DNA of 64,000 nucleotides from Okapia johnstoni (Eukaryota > Chordata > Mammalia > Artiodactyla > Giraffidae), in assembly GCA_024291935.2 (NCBI GenBank), contig CM044317.1, positions 63,106,730 to 63,170,729 of the forward strand, in the 5' to 3' direction. The notes beneath the pieces were generated by a model. It saw nothing but the letters and a program-made list of their open reading frames with translations. It did no database searches and was not told the origin of the DNA. This document shows positions 11,983 through 63,450 of this stretch, one piece after another. Made by a program: the position numbers and the translations under genes. Every line of letters begins with the position of its first letter. The first letter of the stretch is position 1.

Positions 11983-12068
11983 GTTTCTAAAAAATATTTT
12001 TCTAAAAAATATTTAATATTTTAATATTTAATATTTAATATTTTCTAAAAAATAGTTTCTAAAAAAAT
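11983..12068. repeat. AT-rich local expansion inside gag
   Basis: A block of repeated ctaaaaaatattt/aatatttaatatt units sits within the capsid-coding remnant. The flanking motif gtttctaaaaaa occurs on both sides, suggesting slippage or duplication of a short native A-rich segment. It contributes to the frame change between capsid and nucleocapsid. Confidence 0.7.
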
Positions 12069-12233
12069 CAGCATAGGCTTCATTAGGCCCTTGTAATATC
12101 TTAGTGTAGCTACCTTTAGGTTCCCCTTGAGGAGTAATTCAATCCCTAGCTCCAAGGGCAACTTCTTTCAATTGCTTGATGAGCCCCTAAAATGATAGCT
12201 TACGGTGAACCATTCTGCCAGATTAGTGGTCTC

Positions 12234-12815
12234 TGAAGAAGAGTTAACTCTAGGACCAAAGATAGGTCTCAGTCATTCAGAGCTTTGAGTGCAAAATTTT
12301 ATTTAAAGTGACAGAACAGAGAAAGCTTCTGACATAGACATCAGAAGGGGGTAGAAAGAGTACCCGCCTTACTAGTTTAAGTGGGATGTTATATACTTCT
12401 CAATTAGCTGCTGAGAATAGATAAAAAGAATACTTTAACATTGAAAGTGTTCCCTTAGGCCCTTTCCCAGGATATACATCCTGAGATAACTTTGGCACAA
12501 GATTAGCCAGGGAGAACAAGTTCCATACAATGTCTCTGGGCAAGATATACTGTTGCTGTGTAATCAGGGGTACAAGTCTTGAGATACAGATTCCCAGGCA
12601 AGATTTGTTGTAATTATAATCATTAACATAGAGCCTAAGAAAAGCATTTCCATTACTAAGACATTGTGCTGTGTAATCATTAGTTCTGGACCTAAAGAAA
12701 AGTCAGTTCTCCGGCAAGATACATTGTTGCACAAGGCTTAAGGAAAGCATGAGTGAGAATGTTTGTTTCCTCCTTATAGGGCGTTGGATTTCCTGCCTAA
12801 GCTTTAACTCTTTCA
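12234..12815 (-). repeat. LTR-like insertion within gag (probable solo LTR of a second ERV family)
   Basis: The block starts TGAAGAAGAGTTAA and ends TTAACTCTTTCA on plus, an imperfect TG...CA terminal inverted repeat. On minus it has AATAAA near 12296-12302 and diverged internal repeats around gcaagatayattgttg/gctgtgtaatca (12540, 12595, 12660, 12712), like U3 enhancer repeats. It has stops in all frames and is unrelated to the host provirus LTRs. I could not find a matching target duplication (ggtctc versus tttcct), so adjacent deletion or misplaced ends are possible. Confidence 0.55.
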
Positions 12816-13468
12816 TTTCCTCCTGCTTTTAGGAGAATATGGTTGCCAGGGAAGTGGGGTGGATAGTATTTTCTCATAAACACGAGTGCATGCCAAAGGC
12901 TTATCATTGTCATCAAGAAAAGTATTGTCAGCCTTAGCGTCAAAAATAGCCTCAGAAGAGTCATCGTCAGAGTCATTTTGTCCTTGAATTGAAGGGACTT
13001 CCGGTTTTGTGCCTATTGCAAGAGGAGGAGCACTTGGCAGCTGGAACAGGGCTAGTAGGAAAATTCCTAAATATTTTATGCTGTTCTAATCGTGCCTTTT
13101 GAAAAGTTTCATCATCTAGTTCATATTCATTTAACAAGTGTTCTGCCTGTTGCGAAATATCAGGAGGGCTAGAATTACCTTGAAATGGCAGAATCACAAC
13201 TTTAATGAGAGCCCATATGGGCCAGAAATCTACTGGAATATTTTTTCCCCGTTTAGTGGCTCATTCAACATTCTCTTTGACCTGGTGCCAAATTTCTAAA
13301 TCAAAACTGCCTTCATCAGGGAACCAGGGATTATGTTCAACCACTGTTCAAAGGCATGCCTCTATGCATTGACACGAAACCGAAAGTCCTTGAACCTTAA
13401 ATAAATGATGAAGTAAAGTAGAAAAATGGTGGGGCTTTTCAGCCGTTTGTCCCATAACCCCGCACTTA

Positions 13469-13470
13469 CC
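13469..13470 (-). promoter_or_regulatory. retroviral leader 5' splice donor
   Basis: On minus, TCG|GTAAGTGC lies between the primer site and the gag ATG. This is a consensus donor at the position where env mRNA splicing begins in betaretroviruses. Confidence 0.65.
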
Positions 13471-13522
13471 GACCTCTGTAGGTCCCAGTCACTCTGTCCT
13501 GTTTGCCTAGGGTGAATACCAG

Positions 13523-13540
13523 GTCCCTGTTCGGGCGCCA
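13523..13540 (-). promoter_or_regulatory. primer binding site, tRNA-Lys3 type
   Basis: On minus, TGGCGCCCGAACAGGGAC begins two bases after the 5' LTR end. It is complementary to the 3' end of tRNA-Lys(UUU), so the element used Lys3 priming. Confidence 0.93.
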
Positions 13541-13542
13541 CT

Positions 13543-14125
13543 TGTTGCGGTCTTTTACAGACTGGGACCTGGGGACTGGAGTCGATGAAAAGAAAGAGAG
13601 AAAGAGAGACAGAAAGAGCAATATCCCTCGGGTTACATGGAAAACCAATAAAGCCCATACACAGGACTTGTGCCGCTCACGAAGGCACAGGGCGTCCTCT
13701 CAAGGAGGTCTTGACAGCCTGGGCGAGAAGGTGAGCTCAGTAGGTTTCCACGCTCCAAAGAACTAGCCAGAAACAGAAAGAAGGATGCGGGGGACCCAAG
13801 TCTCTTGTGCAACAAGGGTATTTTATTAGCAGAAATGTATGCTTATATATCTTTAGCAAAATGATTACTCAGCCACTAAAAAGAATGAAATTCCACCAGT
13901 TGCAACAAAATGGATAGTCTATTAAGTACAAGGTCGCTGAAGAGAGTCACTGAAGGGATTCCAAGCGGGTGCTGTTTCCCATGATCTCAGTCCTGGGAAC
14001 TGTGTGCAGCTCTACTCGTTCCTGTATTCCAGGAGCTGATAAGGAGCAGAGAGTCCTTGAGAAATGGCACACAACGGAAGAAAATGCAACATATTGGATC
14101 CCTTAAAGTTGAACGTCCCCTGACA
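13543..14125 (-). repeat. proviral 5' LTR (583 bp)
   Basis: Same orientation and ends as the 5589-6158 copy (TGTCAGGGG...CGCAACA on minus). The TATA-like site is at 13842-13851 and AATAAA at 13822-13827. It retains a longer purine repeat (gagagacagaaagag) near 13607-13618. Transcription from it would run leftward into the provirus, away from TRAPPC3L. Confidence 0.93.
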
Positions 14126-14131
14126 GACAAG
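14126..14131. repeat. provirus target-site duplication, right copy
   Basis: GACAAG follows the LTR terminus ...CCCCTGACA and is identical to 5583-5588. Confidence 0.9.
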
Positions 14132-15777
14132 TAGGAGAATACTCCAGGGCCTGGAACATTTTCAAGATGGCTAGCTGAGTGCTATCTTCAGAGGGAAGCT
14201 CTTAGACATGAATATCTTGGGTTTCTGGAGGAGTGAGTCTACTATAAAGAAATAGAAAGCTGAGTAGAAGATGGAAACATTCCAAAATAAGTTTTGGGGT
14301 GGACTGTAGGCCAACATTCTTCTTGAAGTCATCCATGGAATTGTGATATTATCCCTTCTGATATCAGATAACATCCTTCTTCCATCCTCCTACTCCTGGT
14401 CTTCTGTGCAACTGGCTTGAAACGCCTTCCACTGATGCCACAGCTGCTCCAGTAACTTTAACTGGTTCTTGATACCTACCTCAATGTACTTTCAAAGACA
14501 CAGCTAGGTCGGTGGGGAACAAACAATTTTCCAGAGCCTTCTAAAGTCCAAAAATATAGAATTTCAGTGGTGGTTATTTATATCATTTAAGCCCATTGGT
14601 ATAATTTCAGATATTTATTACATTCAATCCTCTCAGTTTACAGATAAGTGAGTGAGAGAGACAGAGGCAGAGAGAGGCTAAGAGCTGATGTGCCAGGATC
14701 AGCCACTGGTCAGGATTAACTGAAGCCACTAGAAACAGAACAGAGTCTGTATGTTTAGGTTCCTGAGACCTAGTTGAGGTCTGTCACTACCACATCATTT
14801 ACACCAGCTTTAACTGATGGTGCCACACTAATTGTAACTTTTACTTATCATTTGAGTTCTCTGCAGAGCCTAGTAGATTCTGGACTGCTATATGCTTATG
14901 GTCTGGTAAAAATGATCATTTATTTAATCCAGTACATTGTGAATTTTAAGTATGTTCTGGTCACAGAATATACTTTGTATGATTTTTAGGGGATAAAACT
15001 CATACCCAAATTTCCAACTGAAGATGAGAAAGTATTCTCAAAGAACATTATTTATCTCTCATTTTATTTCCTGGCCTGACCAACAGCAATATTTCATGAG
15101 AAAAGGAAGGAATTTAGTTAGTACCAGCTATCTAAAAGTTAAATTAATTAAAATTAAATGTTATTTTAAAAAATTTCAGAGTTAGCATCCAAATAAATAG
15201 GTTGTCTTGATAATTATAAACCAGTAGTAACTTCAGTAGGCTGAAGCTATAAGCCAAGCCAATGTATGAGAAAAGTCTATAGCTATAGATATTTAGTCTA
15301 TAACTACAGCTTCATAAAACTATGGAAAATTGTGGCAATTGATATTGTTTCTATAAAGAATGCAATATACAATATCTAGAAACTATCTTTATATAGTGAA
15401 TTTTATATCATTTCATACATTTTTCCAACAAGAAGAGATAAACACACCAACTGTGTAGGTGGTATACTTCTTTTTCATTACCATAAATAAATGAAATAGA
15501 CTCTCTTAGAATAGACTATATAATATGTAGAATTCATGCTTGCTATCTTACAAGGAGTTATTTGTATGTGAAATCTTGTGGACTTGAGATTGAAAATGTG
15601 TGATTTACAAGCAAAGAGAAAACAGCTTTAAATCTTAGTGCCCTGCATTTCAAATTTCTGGCTGATTTATAAGCCTTTTAAATCCCATGCTATTAAGAAA
15701 TTCAAAATTTATATGGCTATATATATTTAGGCTAATATTAACTCCTCAGCCAGCCAGACTGTGGCACTTTGCATGAT
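14132..15777. other. intergenic, between provirus and TRAPPC3L 3' end
   Basis: AT-rich single-copy-looking DNA. No gene, RNA gene or firm repeat is recognised. If TRAPPC3L uses a poly(A) site beyond the one overlapping its stop, its 3' UTR would lie here; further AATAAA words on minus occur near 15070. Confidence 0.4.
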
Positions 15778-15782
15778 TTTAT

Positions 15783-15783
<1 letters not shown>
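15778..15783 (-). terminator. candidate poly(A) signal overlapping the TRAPPC3L stop codon
   Basis: On minus the stop reads TGA-ATAAAATC. The A of TGA is the first base of AATAAA. Use of this hexamer would leave a 3' UTR of only about 15-30 nt. Confidence 0.45.
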
Positions 15784-56202
<40,419 letters not shown>

Positions 56203-56355
56203 TGTGCCTGGCAGGTGAAGAAAGTTCACTGATCTTTGTCCTTTCGCGCTGCTTCTGTAAGTTCCTCCTTGCTCTGAGACGCGGGTGCTACTTCTGCACT
56301 CTACTGCTTTTGCTCTCTGCTGAACTGGAGGGGAAAAGAATCGTAAATAGGACTG

Positions 56356-56362
56356 TCTTATA
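56356..56362 (-). promoter_or_regulatory. TRAPPC3L: possible TATA element of TRAPPC3L
   Basis: On minus, GGCTATAAGACAG lies about 155 bases before the ATG. The interval has a few CpGs (cacccgcgtctc, agcgcgaaag) and would form the 5' UTR. No CpG island is visible. Confidence 0.3.
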
Positions 56363-57160
56363 GCCGAGTACAGTGCCAGCAATCAAATACTGCTTCACTT
56401 GTGGGGGCGAGTTGTAAACTGAAGGTATAAAAGCTGAGAGTGAAAAGTCAGACCAGAAGCACCAGCTACTGAAAATTCTTTGGCCCAAGGGAGTATAAGA
56501 GTGGTGTTTTGTTCTCATGCCAAGGCATTGTTTTAAAATCACAATCATAAACCTTCACAATCCAAGGTAGATCTAAATGTTTGCATTATTCAGTCTTTGT
56601 ATTGATTGTTGTGTGAATTTAAGAAAGTATCAGCAATTTATAGACACTAAATCCTGGATTCAAACCTAGTCAACAACTCTAATGGGTTTCACTTTATCCC
56701 CCAAATAATAAGTATGAGAGATCCCCACTCAGTGTGATTATAATTTCAAATTTGTAACTTTTTCTTTTTCATAAGCAGCCATTTAAGGTGTGATAGAATT
56801 TGGGTGATAATATTTTCTTACAAAACTGTTGCTCAAAATGCATGTTCTACAGTTTAATAATGTATAATGATTTTGGCAGAGAAAGCAAGCCCTTAGCTTT
56901 CTTTTGAAAGTACCTAATATATTAGCTATTGAAAGCTGTTTTATTTATGCAGAAGTAGAGATACCTCAAGTTAAAAACAAGAAACCCTCTCATCTTGACA
57001 ACTGCAGGGTTCAGAGCATCAAAACTATTGTAGAAACAGAAGCATAAAATTCAATTTGAGAAAGTAGTTTCCTATTTCTTACAGCCTGAGTCGATCAGCC
57101 TTATGTGTTCTGGAAAATTCTTGCTATATAGTGACAGACTACTGACTACTTTGGAGAACA
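56363..57160. other. upstream of TRAPPC3L, no feature seen
   Basis: No gene or assignable repeat. It could hold promoter-proximal elements for TRAPPC3L. Confidence 0.35.
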
Positions 57161-57347
57161 GTGTGACATAGTTCAAAGAGCCTAGGAGGCTTTGGAAGGC
57201 TCAGGCTTAGCTGCGTTTCTACCATTTACTGATTGTGTCACCATGGGCAAGCCATTTTATTGCTATTTGGATCTGTTTTCACATCTGGAAAATGGCAATA
57301 ACAGTGCCCACCTCACAGAAGAATTGTACCAAAGAGATGATGTGTGC
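57160..57347 (+). repeat. MIR SINE
   Basis: tgcgtttctaccatttactg, attgtgtcaccatgggcaag, cacctcacagaagaattgta. Sense MIR, joined directly to a Bov-A fragment. Confidence 0.7.
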
Positions 57348-57455
57348 TATAAACCGATTCTTGGCAACCCCATGGACTGTAGCCTACCAGGCTCCTCTGT
57401 CCATGGAATTCTCCAGGCAAGAATACTGGAGTGGGTTGCCATTTCCTTCTCCATT
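57348..57455 (-). repeat. Bov-A SINE fragment
   Basis: cttggcaaccccatggactg through ttgccatttccttctccatt. The tail is missing. Confidence 0.8.
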
Positions 57456-57689
57456 ATAATGTACTATACAAACATGAATAACTGTAGATGGTTTTTGTAG
57501 GTGATACATCAAATGGAATGCTGCAATATTTAAGGTATTTCTATTAGTGCCTTTGTTCCAGGATACCATTATCAGGAAAAGTAGTTTTTCTGGGTTGTGA
57601 GGTGTGGGACTTTTCAGCAGAAGATTTTAATAACATCTTATGTTTATATAAACTGTACAGTTTACAACATGTTTTGCATTTTCTTTGGT

Positions 57690-57903
57690 GGTGGTGGTTT
57701 AGTCACTAAGTCGTGCCTGACTCTTGTGACCCCATGGACTGTAGCCTGCCAGACTCCTCTGTCCTTGGGATTTCCCAGCCAAGAATACTGGAGTGGGTTG
57801 CCATTTCCTTCTACAGGGGATCTTCTGACCTAGGAATTGAACTCACATCTCCTGTGTCTCCTGCACTGGCAGGTGGATTCTTTACTACTAGGTCATCTGG
57901 TCT
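57690..57903 (-). repeat. Bov-tA SINE
   Basis: gtttagtcactaagtcgtgc through ggtggattctttactactag. Complete body with a degraded tRNA head. Confidence 0.85.
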
Positions 57904-58039
57904 CATTTTAATTTAATTACACCCTTGAAGTATTCAGTACTGTAATAATGACCATTTTAAAGGATAGAAATCTAAAAGTCAGAGCTTAAGAAATTTGTTG
58001 AAGTTTAGGTGGAGAGTTAAGAAATTTGTTCAAGGTTAG

Positions 58040-58305
58040 CTGATACTGAAGCTGAAGCTCCAATATTTTGGCCATCTGATGTGAAGAGTGGACTCATTAG
58101 AAAAGATCCTGATGCTAGAAAAGATTGAAAGCAGGAAGAGAAGGGGACGACAGAGAATGAGATGGTTGGATGGCATCACCGCCTCAATGGACATGAGTTT
58201 GAGTGCACTCTGGGAGTTGGTGATGGACAGGGAAGCCTGGTGTGCGGCAGTCCACACAGTCACAAAGAGTCGGACATAACTGAGTGACTGAATAACAACA
58301 ACAAC
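58040..58305 (+). repeat. BovB LINE 3' end
   Basis: gatactgaagctgaagctcc through cataactgagtgactgaata, with an AACAACAACA tail. It is the shortest of the seven large tails and the only one outside TRAPPC3L. Confidence 0.9.
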
Positions 58306-58644
58306 AAGCTGGAAAGTGGACAACAAAGAGGAATTTGGGCTAAATCCACTGACTCCAAATCAACAATGTCTTTTTTTATTTCCACTGCTCATATGCTACT
58401 TACGTTAGAGCGAAATATTTTAGAGGTCGACTCACAAAATCTCAGAAGGTATGCTGACAATATGTTGCAGCGCCCAATTTGGGGGCGATTCTGGGTTCTA
58501 AATGAAAGATATGGAGAAAAACAGAAAAAGCATGTGTACTTGGTGGGAAGTGAATGATGACACTGGAACTGATTTCACTAAACTAATGCTGTGGTGACAT
58601 CAGGGCCACTGTGAGAATTCAGGACATCCTGGATTCATTAGAAA

Positions 58645-58955
58645 AAGCCAGGACTTCCCTAGTGATCCATGGATAAGAATCCACCTACCAATGAAGGGCA
58701 CTCAGGTTCAATCCCTGGTCTGGAAAGATTCCGTATGCCAAGGAGCAACTAAAGCCTATGTGCTACAACTCCCCCAATCCCAGCCCCCCATCGCCCACCT
58801 GCCCCCACCAGAGGATGCTCCACACAAGAGAAGCCACATAAAGAGAACCCACTGAAAAGAAGCGTAGCTCCTGCTTGCAGAAACTGGAGAAAGTCCGTGA
58901 GCAGCACTGAAGACCCAGAGCAACTAAAGCTAAATAAATAATTTAAAAAAGAAAG
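58645..58955 (+). repeat. CHR-type SINE, sense
   Basis: aggacttccctagtgatcca, ggcactcaggttcaatccct, then ...gcaactaaagctaaataaat. Longer than the two other CHR copies in the window. Confidence 0.75.
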
Positions 58956-59227
58956 AACCAGCTCTTTCCCAGGTGGATGAGTCTCCCCCCTCCCACCCCT
59001 GCAGCCAGGACCACAGGGCTTAAGGTAGGAGCCCCTGCCTGGCGGCTCTGTGCAAACACACAACTGACACAAGCACAGCTCTGGTGTTCAGACCATGAAT
59101 CTACTTGCCTTTAGCAGCTCTTCTGATCAGAGCGAGCCTTGCATTGCCTAGGCTCTTTCTTTTTATGTAAAACCATCCTTCACTTAAATAGAGAAGAAGG
59201 CACAGAGATTGTGTTTCAAACAGGTTG

Positions 59228-59290
59228 TTGCTGTTTAGTTGCTAAGTAGGCTCCGACCCTTTGACGACCCCACGGGCTGTATGATTCTAC
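59228..59290 (-). repeat. short Bov-A scrap
   Basis: tgtttagttgctaagtaggc, then ccgaccctttgacgacccca. About 60 bases. Confidence 0.55.
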
Positions 59291-59893
59291 TTTTCTGCCT
59301 TGGCAGCAAATTAGGAAGATGAATCATTTCAAAATAATGCAGAAGAGGAACATTTCCCTCTTTCATTAAGTATTCTTTCTGTAACTGAGGACTGAATTTG
59401 GAACCTGGGTTGGGAAAATGACACATTCATCAATCTCATCATATCTGCACAGCAGCCAATCAACACAAGTTAAGTGGTGAACTGGGCCACCTCCCCCCCA
59501 TACCGGCTTTGAAGAAGTACCCAGGCAGCTGAGTAGAGAACTGGGGAGATGCAAAGAGGAGGACATCTACTGATTTGTCAGCAGTATGTTTACCATCTGA
59601 GCTCATCCACAAACTCTCAGACAAGGCTAAGCCACTTCCAAATACTGTAACATCTGGTCCAGGGGCTTGTTATCTTTTTGCAACTTCTTTTTCTATTTAA
59701 GCCTGCTTCTGGTGTTTAAGTGAATTTCTTTATGTAAAATCAATGTTAATTTGCTCAGCATCCCTACCCCTCTGAGGACAGCTCTGACTCTCAGACCTGA
59801 TTCCCTATACCGGTGTTACCAGTGTGTACTCAGTGAATGAGGTAGGGAATTCCTGCCAAGAAGTAGATACTTTATGTTTGCTAGACAGGCAAT

Positions 59894-60110
59894 GAATGGG
59901 CTTCCCTGTGGCTTAGATGGTAAAGAATCTGCCTGCAATGCAGGAGACCTGGGTTCGATCCCTGGGTTGAGAAGATACCCTGGGGAAGGATATGGCAACC
60001 CACTCCAGTATTCTTGCCTGGAGAATCCCATGGACAGAAGAGCTGGGCAGGCTACAGTCCATGGGGTCGCAAAGAGTCAGACACAACTGAGCCGTTAACA
60101 CATTACTTTC
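59894..60110 (+). repeat. full-length Bov-tA SINE with 11-bp target duplication
   Basis: Target copies AGACAGGCAAT lie at 59883-59893 and 60111-60121. The body is close to consensus. Confidence 0.95.
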
Positions 60111-60621
60111 AGACAGGCAATAGCAGACTATCTTTAACAAGGACACCATTTGGCTATAAAGCCCCAAAGAAAATTATTATCCATGGATGTGACCATTCAC
60201 GATCATTGACAAGGTATGTGCTAGTACTGCAGACAGAGTCAATTCTTTCAATAGTAAATGCAAATAAATACTTAAGAATCTGTCATCAACAAATTTCTTT
60301 ACAGCAAGACTTTGACCCTTTAATAATGACTTCTAATCAATGTTCCCTGAAAGGGCGGCCTACAATTTCCTTCTCCACTTACTTATCATATACTCTATTA
60401 AATGGAGTTTTAAAACATAAAATTATAAACATAGGGAAGATGTAGTACTTACTACCAAGCTCTACTGAACAAGTTGCTGTATATAATTCAGTTTTTGCTT
60501 TAAGCATTAAAGTAATACTGATACAGTTGAAATATCCTGTACCCTCCTTAATCTTATTCTTTCCTCCTCAGTGGTCACCACTACCCAAAACTTGATATTT
60601 GTTGTTTCTATACATGTTTCT

Positions 60622-60747
60622 GGAGAAGGAAATGGCAACCCACTCCAGTACTCTTGCCTGGAGAATCCCAGGGACAGGGGAGCCTGGTAGGCTGTCGTCT
60701 ATGGGGTCGCACAGAGTCAGACACGACTGAAGCGACTTAGCAGCAGC
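60622..60747 (+). repeat. Bov-A monomer SINE with 12-bp target duplication
   Basis: Target copies ATACATGTTTCT lie at 60610-60621 and 60748-60759. The SINE ends in gacttagcagcagc. Confidence 0.93.
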
Positions 60748-60929
60748 ATACATGTTTCTAAATTCTACAGATGTCAGTAACCACAAAGAATATATAATAT
60801 TATTTTATTTTGAAACTTGACAGAATGTAACATGCTGCAGGTATCATACAGCTTGCATTCTTAAAAATTATTAAAGATTTCTCTATATTCATATCTATCA
60901 TTCTAGTTTATTTATTTTTCACATAGGCT

Positions 60930-61255
60930 CAGCAAACTTTTTCTATAAAGGGCTGAATAGTAAATATTTTCAGTTTTAAGGCCACACAGACTGTCACAAA
61001 CTACTCAACTCTGCTCAGGTGGTGGGAAAGCAGTTAGACAATTAGGAACCAGCGTGGATACGTGCTGATAAAACTTTATAAACACTCAGATTTGGATTTC
61101 ATGTAATTTTCACATGTCACAAAATATTGAAAAAAAAATTCAAACCATTTTAAAAGGTAAAAATTATTCTCAGTTTAAAAGGCTTGCAAAGCAGGCAGTG
61201 GGTCAGTTTGGTCCCTGAATTATATATAGGTTGCTAACTCCTACTCTATAGCATT
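60930..61255 (+). repeat. hAT-Charlie (MER1-like) DNA transposon relic
   Basis: ctcagcaaactttttctata, gggctgaatagtaaatattt, then ataaaactttataaacactc. These are words of a common mammalian hAT element whose other end resembles cagtttggtccctgaatt. Confidence 0.55.
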
Positions 61256-61829
61256 CTATTACCATGTTTTCTCAATCTGTTTCCTGGTTATTAGACATTA
61301 ATGCTGAAATTTCCTTTGAGATCTTGTATACGATCAGTATGTTTTAGCAAATGATTTATAGAGAACTTATAAAAATTGTGCATTCTCTGTTTTTAGGGTC
61401 TGGAATACTATATGTTAGACAAAGCTTGCTAATTTTGTTCTTCCATATCTTTTATATCCTCTCAATGTTTACCTCCTAATGTTTCCTTGATCATTTCTAA
61501 TATGTTAAAAATTTCTTTGAATATAAGAATTTCTCCTTATAATTTGATATTTTTGCTTTATATATTTCAGTAATACAGTCATAGACAAGTTGATGACTGT
61601 CATATCTCATAATGGATCATTCCTTTTTTATGACTGAGTCTTCAAAATTAGCCCTTTTGACACTTCTTTGCCTTTAGCTCACTTTTGCCTTATATTAATG
61701 TTATTATTTCCAAGGGTATACATTTCAGTACCTTTAGTTTTCAAGCTTTATGTGTTTAGGTGTGTCATTTGTAAGCGGCATGACTCTATTTTTTAATCTC
61801 TGTAGGTGCATTTACACCAGCTCTGGTGT

Positions 61830-62055
61830 GGTCATTAAAAGCATATGCCAAACCACCTAAGTCCTGGTCCCGGTCCTTTCCCTCATCTCTGTGCGGCCCT
61901 GTGCAATTTCCTTTATCTCTCCACACTACATTTTTCTCATCTGTAAAGAAGCTGAGGATAATATTATTACCTCATCATAGGATTATTATGGAAATTAAAT
62001 AAGATAATGTTCTTACCTGGCATGTAGTGAGCAGTCAATAATTGTTAGCTATTTT
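61830..62055 (+). repeat. MIR SINE
   Basis: tctcatctgtaaagaagctg, attattacctcatcatagga, then tacctggcatgtagtgagca. Sense orientation. Confidence 0.7.
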
Positions 62056-62229
62056 AAAATGTTGTATGTGTGATTATTGATGTATTTGGTCTCATTTCTA
62101 CCATTATTTTGTGTTTTCTGTTTACCATCCTTTTCCTCTGTTTACTATTTCTTTTCTTATCATTATTCTCTTTTTATTTCCCTTTTTTTGAGTGATCTAT
62201 GCACTGTGTTTCTATTGTTTAATAATTAT

Positions 62230-63450
62230 AGTTAAGATTTTTTACTGCTTTATTAAAACGTAAGTGATTTTACAGTTTGATGAGTTTGGACATATGTATA
62301 CACCCCTGAAGCCATCAAATTAATCACCATAATTAATATATCCATCAGTCCTGTTTCATAACTGTGTTTTCTTTGATTCTTTGTCTAATTTGCATTCATT
62401 AACTGCACAGCCAATTTAACAGCTAAATAGTTTATATCTCCTGTGTGACCCAGAGCCCGTACTCTGACCCACTTTCTTATCTAACTCTCATACACCAAGC
62501 CAATATTTCCTCTGCTCTTCATCAACCTAGGACCAGGTATGAGACAAATAGCAACATCCCCCATGCCCTGAAGCCTGCCAGAATCATTCACATTACCCAG
62601 TTCCAAGCTCTTTCCTTTCACCTGCCCTGACTTTCCCACAGAAATCCCAGGGAATGCCCTGGCTTTGGCTTCCCCCCGCCCTTTTCTGCCTCCAATGCCA
62701 ACTGTGCTTCCCCACGTGGCCCTGTGTGGACTGGCATGCCCCTTTCTCCTGATAGATGTAAGTAATACATTTTCCTTTTGATGGCACCGGCCTCTCTGTC
62801 ATCACTCAGTCACCTCCATAAATTAAAATCGTGATTCGAATTTATACATTCCCCCCCACGTCTTCCCATGCCCCTGGCAATCCCTCTCTTCTTATTTCTT
62901 CTCCACCACCCTCTAGGTGAGCACTAGTTTGTTTTCTATCAGTAGAGATTAATTAATACTTTTAAGGATTTTATATAAATGTCATACATTATGTACTCTT
63001 TTGCCTGAATTCTTCCCTTTAGAAAATTATTTTTAACTCATTCTTGTTATTGTATATATCAATAGCTTGTTCTTCATATTTTTCTGAGTAATTTCCCTTA
63101 CATGGATATAGAACAGTTTGTGATGGCTTCTGTGTTGCTTCCAGTTTGCAGCTATTGTAAGTAAAACTTGTGTCATTCATGTGCAGGTTTTCGTGTGGTT
63201 GTATGCTTTCCTTTCTCTTGAGTAAATAACTAGGAAGTAAGTTATGTGGTATGGCAGGTATATACAGGTAACTTTTAAGGAAACTGACAATTTTCAAAAG
63301 TGATCATTTCATTTTACATTCCTAACATGAGTGTATATGAGTTAGCTGCTCTACAATCCTTACCAACATTTGGCATGGAGTACCTTTTTAATTTTTGCCA
63401 TTATATCAGATATGTAGTGAAATCTTACTATAACCATGGATTATCTTACT
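62230..63450 (-). repeat. old L1 (L1M-type) fragments
   Basis: gatgagtttggacatatgta + tacacccctgaagccatcaa near 62280 and ttgcttccagtttgcagcta near 63135 are antisense L1 3'-region words. The middle is too diverged to trace continuously. Confidence 0.45.

Larger units (their letters stand above)
11357..13455 (-). pseudogene. defective retroviral gag interrupted by an LTR-like insertion
   Basis: Gag starts at an ATG (13453-13455) giving M-G-Q, an N-myristoylation-type start. The matrix part has in-frame stops at 13348-13350 and 13261-13263, then a shift near 13030. An acidic linker region follows. Capsid is largely missing or replaced by a 582-bp LTR-like block (12234-12815). The major homology region (QGPNEAYADF) survives near 12080, with an in-frame stop just upstream (12139-12141). 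An AT-rich expansion (11983-12068) precedes nucleocapsid. The first zinc knuckle (CX2CX4HX4C) is intact. The second has Phe in place of its first Cys. No functional Gag is possible. Confidence 0.85.
5583..14131 (-). mobile_element. endogenous betaretrovirus-like (class II) provirus, two LTRs, defective
   Basis: A structurally complete provirus in minus orientation. The 5' LTR is 13543-14125, the 3' LTR is 5589-6158, and the flanking 6-bp duplications GACAAG (5583-5588 and 14126-14131) are perfect. Between them lie a tRNA-Lys3-type primer site, a splice donor, gag, pro with a dUTPase domain, pol, env and a polypurine tract. The gag, pro and pol frames are offset by successive -1 steps, as in betaretroviruses. 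All genes carry stops or frameshifts, and protease and RT active-site residues are replaced. It lies 1.6 kb downstream of TRAPPC3L in the same orientation. A hand alignment of the LTRs gives about 20 substitutions in 570 bases (~3.5%) plus two indels. Confidence 0.95.

Noticed and set aside
5589..14125. APOBEC3 hypermutation as the cause of proviral damage
   Set aside because: The LTR differences run in the opposite direction on the viral strand, and many breaks are indels. A few G-to-A type changes are not enough.
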